6,719 bases of DNA, taken from assembly GCA_028723145.1 (NCBI GenBank), contig JAQYFM010000019.1, positions 1 to 6,719 on the forward strand, read 5' to 3'. The notes beneath the pieces were generated by a model. It ran no database searches. It was not told the DNA's origin and was given only the letters and a program-made list of their open reading frames with translations. The position numbers and the translations under genes were made by a program. This document shows, one piece after another, positions 1-5,902 of this stretch; the first letter of the stretch is position 1; each line of letters opens with the position of its first letter. The DNA is from Spirochaetales bacterium. GTDB taxonomy: Bacteria; Spirochaetota; Spirochaetia; Sphaerochaetales; Sphaerochaetaceae.

Positions 1-397
1 AAGCTCTTTTAATCAATATAAATACTTACAATATAATAATTTATACAAGATTTTTAACCGCTTATTATACTATTTATAATTAAGCACTTATACATGCATT
101 TTATCATCTTATCAAATCAGACTTTTAGGACAGTCTCCCCCATAATTAAAAAATAAACAAATAAAAAAATATCCCTTTAATTAGAAACATTTTAAGTATA
201 TTGCAAATGGTTCTTTATCGCAATATTGGAATTTAAGATTTCATTTTTTGATACTGACATTTTTCAACTAATACTTAAAAAAAATAATACTTATCAAAAA
301 AATCACAATCTTACGTCATATCAGAGTCAAGGATGCCATAGATATTATAATTAAGCCTAATTTGTACTTTTCTTTATCTAAAATATACTATAGCTTT
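1..397. other. AT-rich intergenic region without a recognisable gene
   Basis: Stop codons are dense in all frames and no start with a credible ribosome binding site opens a frame of useful length. Two small inverted repeats are visible: AGACT/AGTCT (119-123 and 132-136, 8-nt loop), followed by a short C-run that is the only GC-rich patch, and ATATTGC/GCAATAT (198-204 and 220-226, 15-nt spacer). A weak AATTA/TAATT stem lies at 349-362. None has a U-tract in the right place, so I cannot assign a terminator for the minus-strand gene ending at 398. The region may hold its 3' untranslated region and the flank of a gene to the left. Confidence 0.6.
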
Positions 398-2299
398 TTA
401 ATACCCCTTAACTATTGTTAAATAATTTGTTGGTTCAAGTAGTTGCTTTGTTTTTTCTAAGGCTTGAGTAATACACTCATAGTTAGTGTAGTTATCTACA
501 TATTGATCTTGTCTCTTTTGCTTTAAATCTTCAGGCATTGGACAATTGCAAAATTGCTCATGCTCAAGGTAGGTATCAGCACCGACTAGTAAAACAGAGT
601 ACTCTTTATCATCTATAAGCTCTTCACCATTAACCGTAATATTATCTAATCTAAATTTACCTTTTTCATACTCAGTAACAGTGTATTCAAGACCACTTGT
701 AATTGGCATTTGATTACGGTGTCTAATAGGATTTGAACCATCCTCCTTGACATTTACAAGCCATTCTAAGATTCTTCTAATTTCACTACCTGTGTAAATT
801 CCACGATATGCATCATTTTTATATGTCATTATCCATTTAATCTGTTGCATAGTGTAATCACCTGCAAAGATTGGAGAACTAACAACACTTGCATAACCAA
901 TAGCTATTTGATCATCATTAGCAACTCTTAGAGTATTCATCAAAGAAGACCCTGCTTGAGTTCCATGATCTGTAAACTCATTTGAATATGCATTATTTTG
1001 AGTAAACAAAACTTGAGAAGCCTCAGGATTTTTATAAGCTGTTATTTGAGCGTTAAAATCCTCATATGCTTCTTTAGCATTCTCCTCACCCTTAAGCATT
1101 TTTTGTCCAACATTTAAAGAAACGCCAAAAAACTCTGTTGAAGCTAAACGCAAATATAAGTGATTTGAATCGATACAGTCTTGAGCATATCTAAGAGTAG
1201 GAGTTGTCTTAGCACTTACTTCTTTATTATATGAAAGTACGGTTGAGCCCGCAGCAGCTGCTTTTTGTCCCTCCTCACTAAAGATTGCATGTAAAATTTC
1301 TAAAACAGCCTTCTGCTTAGCTTCATCCTTTTCAACTTCTTTTGATACAGCGACCTGACAAAATGGATAAGTTAATAACCAATTATCATTTTTTGTTTCA
1401 CCAAAATAAGGTAATACTATACATTCAAAATTAGAGCTTGAGATACTTTCAGCAACAGAGACAGTGTTACGTATCATCGCAATTTCACCATTTAAAAATA
1501 ACGGATAAACACCATTAAAATTTAATTCCTCATCTCCTGATCTGAAGTGAATGTCCTTTATAAACTGCTCGAAGTTCTCAAATACCTTTGGCCACACAAC
1601 GCTATCAAGCCCAACTTGGAGATCATCGCTTTCACTTTCATAATCCATTCTCCACTTAGTGCCCTCTAAGCTCATTAATTCCGGGATAGCACTACCCTGC
1701 ATAATTTCAAGGCAGGTATAATCGTATCTCCAATCGGTTAGAAAACCTCTAATACCCTCAGCTTCAAAGGCATCAATTGCAGATACAAATTCACTATAAT
1801 TTGTTGGAATAGGAATATTATACTTATCAAATAAAGTTTTGTTTGCAAGTATACAATCTACTTCTGCACACATTGGAAGCCATTTGATTGTACCATTTTG
1901 CTCTCTATTTAATTCTAAATAGCTACTATAAAAAGAACTTGCAACCTCAGAAGTACTCAAATCCATTAAATATGGAGATAAAAGCTTTGCATCATTTAAG
2001 GAAAAACGACGGCATGTAATAATATCAGGAAGGGCCTCTTGACGTGATAAAATATCGTTATAGTAATCCATAGTGTTAAAACTTTGGACAAAAGTAAATT
2101 CAATATTAGGGAATTTAGCTTCAAGCCAAGGAGTAAATTCCTTAAACATTGATCTATCCCACATATACATTGAAATAGATATTTTATCTTTTTTTTCTTC
2201 ATTATTTGTGTTTGTATTACTTATCTTATTACAGCTAGAAACAAGTAAAATAACAACACTAAGTATGATAGCAAAAGGAAATAACTTTCTTTTTTTCAT
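398..2299 (-). CDS. Lipoprotein: extracellular solute-binding protein fused to a 5'-nucleotidase C-terminal-like domain
   Basis: Predicted surface-anchored binding protein of 633 residues. The N-terminus is a lipoprotein signal: MKKRK, a hydrophobic core at about 6-20, and lipobox V20-S21-S22-C23, then an N/T/K/E-rich linker to about 38. Residues ~40-425 look like a family-1 (MalE-type) solute-binding protein: an opening strand ISMYMWD, a segment NKTLFDKYNIPIPTNYSEF (153-171), FLNGEIAMI (268-276), and a late helix FSEEGQKAAAAGS (340-352). Residues ~446-625 resemble the 5'-nucleotidase C-terminal domain: AGDYTMQQI (479-487), YTGSEIRRILEWLV (502-515), TSGLEYTV (534-541) and ITVNGEELIDDKEYSVL (554-570). 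The N-terminal metallophosphatase domain of true 5'-nucleotidases is absent, and the GGIR substrate loop is replaced by a stretch without Arg (about 469-477). So binding is more likely than hydrolysis. Ten cysteines besides C23 are present, including a CNC at 584-586. The gene stands alone with no permease or ATPase beside it. The start is set by the signal peptide; its ribosome site is only GGGG four bases upstream (2304-2307). The ligand is unknown. Confidence 0.82.
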   Translation of the reverse strand: MKKRKLFPFAIILSVVILLVSSCNKISNTNTNNEEKKDKISISMYMWDRSMFKEFTPWLEAKFPNIEFTFVQSFNTMDYYNDILSRQEALPDIITCRRFSLNDAKLLSPYLMDLSTSEVASSFYSSYLELNREQNGTIKWLPMCAEVDCILANKTLFDKYNIPIPTNYSEFVSAIDAFEAEGIRGFLTDWRYDYTCLEIMQGSAIPELMSLEGTKWRMDYESESDDLQVGLDSVVWPKVFENFEQFIKDIHFRSGDEELNFNGVYPLFLNGEIAMIRNTVSVAESISSSNFECIVLPYFGETKNDNWLLTYPFCQVAVSKEVEKDEAKQKAVLEILHAIFSEEGQKAAAAGSTVLSYNKEVSAKTTPTLRYAQDCIDSNHLYLRLASTEFFGVSLNVGQKMLKGEENAKEAYEDFNAQITAYKNPEASQVLFTQNNAYSNEFTDHGTQAGSSLMNTLRVANDDQIAIGYASVVSSPIFAGDYTMQQIKWIMTYKNDAYRGIYTGSEIRRILEWLVNVKEDGSNPIRHRNQMPITSGLEYTVTEYEKGKFRLDNITVNGEELIDDKEYSVLLVGADTYLEHEQFCNCPMPEDLKQKRQDQYVDNYTNYECITQALEKTKQLLEPTNYLTIVKGY

Positions 2300-2324
2300 A
2301 TGGCCCCGTTTTAATCAATTGTCA

Positions 2325-2336
2325 ATGATATATCAT
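2325..2336. promoter_or_regulatory. Perfect 12-bp palindrome, possible operator
   Basis: ATGATATATCAT reads identically on both strands and covers most of the proposed -10 box and the start point of the lipoprotein promoter. That is a typical place for a repressor dimer to bind. No regulator gene is present in the window to pair with it, and the AT-rich composition makes a chance palindrome possible. Confidence 0.3.
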
Positions 2337-2359
2337 ATTTTTGAGAAAATATATATCAA
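2325..2359 (-). promoter_or_regulatory. Sigma-A-type promoter of the lipoprotein gene
   Basis: Read on the minus strand, a -35 box TTGATA (2354-2359) is followed after 16 bp by a -10 box TATGAT (2332-2337), each 5/6 to consensus. Transcription would start near 2325, giving a leader of about 25 nt that carries the GGGG ribosome site. A perfect TATAAT also occurs further upstream on this strand (2363-2368) but lacks a good -35, so I prefer the downstream pair. In such AT-rich DNA, promoter-like hexamers arise often by chance. Confidence 0.45.
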
Positions 2360-2506
2360 CTCATTATAATTATTCGCTAAAGAATTTTTCTGTTTTTCAT
2401 ACGTCATATCATACGAAACGTCTTTTGAAATAAAACTGTGAAAAAAAATAAAAAAAAGTATAACGTTTTTCTTCATGAAGTAAGTAACTCAATGTATATT
2501 TTATAT

Positions 2507-2513
2507 AGGAGGG
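2507..2513 (+). promoter_or_regulatory. Ribosome binding site of the YhhN-family gene
   Basis: AGGAGGG lies five bases ahead of the ATG at 2518. It is a near-perfect match to the anti-Shine-Dalgarno sequence and fixes the start of this gene. Upstream, the divergent spacer (2300-2517) is AT-rich. A -10-like TATATT at 2495-2500 has no convincing -35, so no promoter is assigned for this gene. Confidence 0.85.
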
Positions 2514-2517
2514 TTAC

Positions 2518-3198
2518 ATGGTAATAAGTTTGCTAATAATCATACTTGGCTTAGTATTACAATCATTATTCATCCAAAGTGAAATTGATGGAAAAATGAA
2601 GGCAGCTGTTGTATTAAAAGGAACAGCTTCATTTATGTTTGTTCTCTTAGGTGGTTATTTACTATCATCAAAGGTAACTATGTTTGGGGATTTTATTTTC
2701 AAGGGACTTATCTTCGGAATGATTGGAGATATCCTTCTTAATTTAAGATATTTAGTTCCTAAGCAGAAAGCTTTATCAGTATTTGGACTTGGAGTTCTTT
2801 CATTTACAATCGGCCATGCTTTTTACTTTTCAGCAATTGTCGATTTAGGAGGTACAGGAATTTTCCTTTGGACTCTACTGCTGGCAATTATAATCTCAAT
2901 TGCAATAATGTTATTGATAAAAAAACATCTTCCAATTGATAAGAAATATGTAAGAGTATTTTGCTATATCTATATTGCAATAGTTGTTGTAATGTTCTCT
3001 TCTGCATTATCACTTGTTATTACAAAGGGAGCTAGTATTAAAAACTTAAGCTTCTTAGTAGGAGCTTTCCTCTTCCTATTAAGTGATATCTTTACTGTTT
3101 ATTTTAGTTTTTCTGATGCATCTAACATGCAAAAAGCATTAAATCTATATACCTATTACCTAGCTCAAATACTGATTGCTCTTACTCTAGCTTTATAA
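2518..3198 (+). CDS. YhhN/TMEM86-family membrane protein, putative lysoplasmalogenase
   Basis: A polytopic inner-membrane protein of 226 residues, close to the usual ~210-230 of the family, with about eight hydrophobic segments (roughly 1-19, 32-50, 58-76, 88-107, 113-134, 147-168, 177-197, 206-224). It carries the family's conserved polar positions inside or near membranes: K34 in VVLKGTASF, the GMIGDILL motif (G70, D71), SFTIGH with H100 followed by Y103, and LLSD (S189, D190) before a final YYLAQ. In mammals TMEM86B hydrolyses the vinyl-ether bond of lysoplasmalogens. Many anaerobic Clostridia make plasmalogens, so a similar lipid-turnover role is plausible here but unproven; bacterial members are often annotated only as YhhN. 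The gene is single, divergent from the lipoprotein gene and convergent with the sugar transporter operon, and ends in a strong terminator. Family assignment is fairly sure; the reaction is inferred. Confidence 0.82.
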   Translation: MVISLLIIILGLVLQSLFIQSEIDGKMKAAVVLKGTASFMFVLLGGYLLSSKVTMFGDFIFKGLIFGMIGDILLNLRYLVPKQKALSVFGLGVLSFTIGHAFYFSAIVDLGGTGIFLWTLLLAIIISIAIMLLIKKHLPIDKKYVRVFCYIYIAIVVVMFSSALSLVITKGASIKNLSFLVGAFLFLLSDIFTVYFSFSDASNMQKALNLYTYYLAQILIALTLAL

Positions 3199-3210
3199 CT
3201 AATAAGGTAT

Positions 3211-3251
3211 AAAAAATTTGCTCTACCACAGCAGTGATAGAGCAATTTTTT
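3211..3251. terminator. Bidirectional intrinsic terminator between convergent genes
   Basis: TTGCTCTA (3218-3225) pairs with TAGAGCAA (3238-3245) as an 8-bp stem. After one C-A mismatch a CAC/GTG stem continues (3227-3229 with 3234-3236), closed by an AGCA loop. The stem is followed by six T on the plus strand (3246-3251) and by an A-run at 3211-3216 that gives U's on the minus strand. It therefore can end both the YhhN-family transcript and the transporter operon. The plus-side T-run overlaps the permease stop codon (3250-3252). Confidence 0.9.
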
Positions 3252-4332
3252 ATTCTTCTGAAAGAGATAATCTTCTTCGTTTAGCGGTCTTAATACTTTC
3301 CTTAATAACAGGACCAGCTGTTTGAATTAAGATTACTACGATGAGTACTAAGCCTTGGAATGTATCTTGAATATCAACAGAGAGTGATGGAATTGATACA
3401 ATAATGAAGTTGATTGTTGTATATGATAGAGCACCAAATAATACTCCTAAAAGCTTTCCTCTACCACCTGACATGCTAATACCACCTAGTACTACAGCTG
3501 CAATTGCATACATTTCGTAGCTTTGACCAGAAGAAGCAGGAGTAATATTACCAATCTTACAAGCCTGAAGGATTGAAGCAACTCCTACTAAAATACCTGT
3601 TATTACAAATACTGCAATTTTTACAAATGTTGTATTGATACCAGAAAGGTGAGCACTCTTTTCATTTGAACCAACTGCATAAACACTCTTACCAAACTTG
3701 GTCTTTTTACTGATTATTACAAAAAGTATAACCATCAATAAGAATACAAAGGTAATGTATGGAACGGAAAATCCACCAAGTTGTAATTTACCAGTACCGA
3801 ACTGCATTCTTAAGAAGTTATATTTGCTATTTTGTCTTAGCATTGCAAACTGGCTTGAATTTGAGCCTGAAATTGAGCTATCGATAGTTCTTACAACTGA
3901 TAGTGTTAATGATCTATAAATTAACATTGTACCCAGTGTAACTATAAAAGGAGGCATCTTTGCTAAACCAACTAATAAACCGTTAATTAAACCACAAGCA
4001 CCAACAACTAACAAAGCAACTAATACCATGACTAAAATTGAGTCTGTCATGTTAAAGGCAACTATGGTTGCACTAGTTGTCAATACAAGAGAAGAACCAA
4101 TGGAAAGATCAATTTGACCTGTAATAATTACTAGGGCCATACCTAAAGCCATAGTACCTACGATACATGTATTTTGTGAACCTAATATAGCAGCAATATG
4201 GCTCCACTTGAAAGTATTTCCATTTGCAGAAATTGCAATGGCATATACGATCATAATGATGAACATTACAAATATAAATGAGTAGTGAGACCACATTCTG
4301 CCCACTGAGCTTTTTAACTTTTTACCATCCAT
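3250..4332 (-). CDS. Sugar ABC transporter permease (RbsC/MglC/XylH type)
   Basis: Membrane subunit of a CUT2-class sugar importer; two copies would form the translocation pore and dock the ATPase below. It has 360 residues, within the family range, with a cytoplasmic basic N-terminus, a first helix at about 18-35, and multiple further hydrophobic segments. Diagnostic stretches are GMALVIITGQIDLSIGS (64-80), PPFIVTLGTMLIYRSL (127-142), the cytoplasmic loop AVGSNEKSAHLSGI (219-232) that contacts the ATPase, and AIAAVVLGGISMSGGRGKLLG (276-296). A polar stretch at about 149-190 between helices is likely extracytoplasmic. The tail is basic (KRRR, 351-354). It is the last gene of the operon, 14 bp after the ATPase gene, and is followed at once by the terminator. 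The family is secure; MglC, RbsC or XylH identity, and hence the sugar, cannot be decided. Confidence 0.93.
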   Translation of the reverse strand: MDGKKLKSSVGRMWSHYSFIFVMFIIMIVYAIAISANGNTFKWSHIAAILGSQNTCIVGTMALGMALVIITGQIDLSIGSSLVLTTSATIVAFNMTDSILVMVLVALLVVGACGLINGLLVGLAKMPPFIVTLGTMLIYRSLTLSVVRTIDSSISGSNSSQFAMLRQNSKYNFLRMQFGTGKLQLGGFSVPYITFVFLLMVILFVIISKKTKFGKSVYAVGSNEKSAHLSGINTTFVKIAVFVITGILVGVASILQACKIGNITPASSGQSYEMYAIAAVVLGGISMSGGRGKLLGVLFGALSYTTINFIIVSIPSLSVDIQDTFQGLVLIVVILIQTAGPVIKESIKTAKRRRLSLSEE

Positions 4333-4338
4333 TTTTCC

Positions 4339-4346
4339 ACTCCTTT
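4339..4346 (-). promoter_or_regulatory. Ribosome binding site of the permease gene
   Basis: AAAGGAGT on the minus strand sits six bases before the permease ATG and begins directly after the ATPase stop codon (4347-4349). It fills most of the 14-bp gap, which supports coupled translation of the two subunits and confirms the permease start. Confidence 0.85.
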
Positions 4347-5828
4347 TTACCTAGCACCAGTTGAATATGCCATTACAACTTGTTCATTTACATCTTTGTG
4401 ATCAAGGATTGTAGCAATTTGACCTTCATAGAAAACTACACAGCGGTCAGCGACCTTTTGAACCTCTGGTATTTCAAGGGTATTGATTATTACTGTCTGA
4501 CCTTGCTTAGCAAATTCAAGAATTAATCGATATATTTCACTCTTAGCACCAACATCAACACCTTGTGTAGGGTTATCAAATAGTAAAACCTCAGCACCAG
4601 TATTAAGCCAACGAGCTAAAAATACCTTTTGCTGGTTACCACCTGAGAGAGAAGCAATTCCAAGAGAGCTTTCTGGTGCTTTAATCTTTAGTTTATCTTT
4701 TTGATATTGGTACTTTTCCTCTTCCTTCTTGAAATTAATTAGCTGTCTCTTCTTTGATAATACATGCTCAGCTGTACAGAAATTTTCTAATATTGAAAGA
4801 TCTGGAATAACAGAGTTTTCTTTTCTGTTAGCAGGAAGCATAGAAATCTTATGTTTCATAAAGGAACCAATCTTACCAGTTACTCTTTGATTATTAACTT
4901 CAATATAACCACCTTCAATTGGTAATACACCAAACATTGTCTGCATTAGCTCACTAGCACCTGAGCCTGCAAGACCAGTGAAGGCTAATATCTCTCCACG
5001 TCTAACACTAAGGTTTATCTTAGAAAATCCATGGCCAGAGAAATTATGAAGCTTTAATATTTCTTCACCAAGAGGGCGTTCCTCATAGTAGTCAGCATCA
5101 ACATAGTTAACACCAACCATGTCTGAGGTTAGCTTTTGAGCATCAACATCCTTAATGTAGCCAGAAGAGATGTATTGACCATTTCTAAATACTGTATATC
5201 TATCTGCAATTGCAAATATTTCAGGCATTTTGTGAGAAATAAAGATAAAAGATTTCCCTTCACTCTTTAGCTTTCTCAAAATAGAAAATAGATGTTCTAC
5301 TTCGTCTGTAGATAAAGCTGTTGTAGGTTCATCTAAAATTAAAAGCTTAGCATCTGAATAGAGCGCTTTACATATTTCTAGGAGCTGTTTTTCACTAGTC
5401 TTAAGCTCAGAAACCATTTGATTAGGATTCATATCTACGCCAAGACTTTCAAAAAGCTCACGAGTCTTTCTAACTTGTTCTTTATCATCTATTAGACCAA
5501 ACTTATTCTTTATTTCCTTTGTTAAGAAAATATTATCGGCAACAGTTAAGTCGTTGATGACATTTAATTCCTGATGTACAAAGGCAATTCCTGCCTTCTC
5601 CATCTCTTTAATTGTTGGAGCACTATACTCCTTACCCAAAAAAACAATTTTTCCACTATCTGCAGTTAAAACACCTGTTAAGATATTCATTAGTGTTGAT
5701 TTTCCTGCACCATTTTCTCCTAGGAGAGCGTGGACTTCCCCTTCCTCCATATCAAAATGGACGTCTGAGAGAGCTTTTGAACCTCCAAAAGCTTTGGAGA
5801 TGTGCTTCATCTCTAGAATCTTTGCCAT
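4347..5828 (-). CDS. Sugar ABC transporter ATP-binding protein, two tandem NBDs (RbsA/MglA/XylG type)
   Basis: Energises the importer from the cytoplasmic face; 493 residues is the normal length for this double-domain family. NBD1 has Walker A GENGAGKST (37-45), Q-loop Q86, Walker B LLILDEPTTAL (162-172, catalytic E167) and H-loop H199. Its signature is degenerate (LKTSEKQ, 142-148). NBD2 has a degenerate Walker A, GLAGSGAS (285-292, Ala where Lys is expected), a good signature LSGGNQQ (394-400), and Walker B VLLFDNPTQGVDVG (414-427). In NBD2, Asn419 stands in place of the catalytic Glu and the H-loop His is absent (INTLEIPEV). Pairing NBD1 Walker motifs with the NBD2 signature leaves one competent ATP site; the other is inactive. 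Such asymmetry is known for the family, though the Glu-to-Asn change is noteworthy. The gene follows the binding-protein gene after 74 bp and precedes the permease by 14 bp. The start is confirmed by AAAGGAGT seven bases upstream. Confidence 0.95.
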   Translation of the reverse strand: MAKILEMKHISKAFGGSKALSDVHFDMEEGEVHALLGENGAGKSTLMNILTGVLTADSGKIVFLGKEYSAPTIKEMEKAGIAFVHQELNVINDLTVADNIFLTKEIKNKFGLIDDKEQVRKTRELFESLGVDMNPNQMVSELKTSEKQLLEICKALYSDAKLLILDEPTTALSTDEVEHLFSILRKLKSEGKSFIFISHKMPEIFAIADRYTVFRNGQYISSGYIKDVDAQKLTSDMVGVNYVDADYYEERPLGEEILKLHNFSGHGFSKINLSVRRGEILAFTGLAGSGASELMQTMFGVLPIEGGYIEVNNQRVTGKIGSFMKHKISMLPANRKENSVIPDLSILENFCTAEHVLSKKRQLINFKKEEEKYQYQKDKLKIKAPESSLGIASLSGGNQQKVFLARWLNTGAEVLLFDNPTQGVDVGAKSEIYRLILEFAKQGQTVIINTLEIPEVQKVADRCVVFYEGQIATILDHKDVNEQVVMAYSTGAR

Positions 5829-5835
5829 TACAAAT

Positions 5836-5843
5836 ACTCCTTT
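5836..5843 (-). promoter_or_regulatory. Ribosome binding site of the ATPase gene
   Basis: AAAGGAGT on the minus strand lies seven bases upstream of the ATPase ATG and downstream of the intercistronic hairpin. Translation can thus start independently even if the upstream part of the message is processed at the hairpin. Confidence 0.85.
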
Positions 5844-5854
5844 GAATTAAGACA

Positions 5855-5882
5855 ATACGGATGTGCAACAGCACATCCGTAT
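5855..5882 (-). other. Intercistronic mRNA stem-loop between binding-protein and ATPase genes
   Basis: ATACGGATGTGC (5855-5866) and GCACATCCGTAT (5871-5882) form a perfect 12-bp stem with a 4-nt loop. The loop reads TGTT on the transcript. No U-run follows on the minus strand, so it is not a canonical terminator. It begins 20 bases after the binding-protein stop codon and ends 26 bases before the ATPase start. Hairpins in this place in sugar-transport operons commonly block 3' exonucleases or partly attenuate transcription, giving more binding protein than membrane subunits. Which mechanism applies here is inferred. Confidence 0.8.
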
Positions 5883-5902
5883 AGCACCCTGCAAAGTATA
5901 TC

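Noticed and set aside
343..397. Terminator after the lipoprotein gene
   Set aside because: Only a weak 5-bp A/T stem (349-353 with 358-362) is present and no U-run follows on the minus strand.
1996..2202. Minus-strand 68-codon frame inside the lipoprotein gene
   Set aside because: Overlaps a strongly supported gene in another frame and has no ribosome site or recognisable protein.
2320..2325. Consensus TTGACA on the minus strand just ahead of the lipoprotein gene
   Set aside because: It lies only about 20 bases before the ATG, so a -10 box would fall inside the start region; the TTGATA/TATGAT pair upstream fits better.
2073..2369. Plus-strand 98-codon open frame over the 5' end of the lipoprotein gene
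   Set aside because: It is antisense to the signal peptide and N-terminal domain, has no ribosome site, and its hydrophobic look comes from the reverse complement of those codons.
2425..2454. TTGAAA with TAAAAA 18 bp later as a promoter for the YhhN-family gene
   Set aside because: The -10 match is poor and lies in a poly-A stretch where such matches are expected by chance.
3698..3919. Plus-strand 73-codon frame opposite the permease gene
   Set aside because: Shadow of the permease coding sequence with no own signals.
4109..4294. Minus-strand 61-codon frame within the permease gene
   Set aside because: Out-of-frame shadow of a conserved transporter gene.
5612..5845. Plus-strand 77-codon frame opposite the ATPase N-terminus
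   Set aside because: Antisense to the Walker A region, without a ribosome site or sensible composition.
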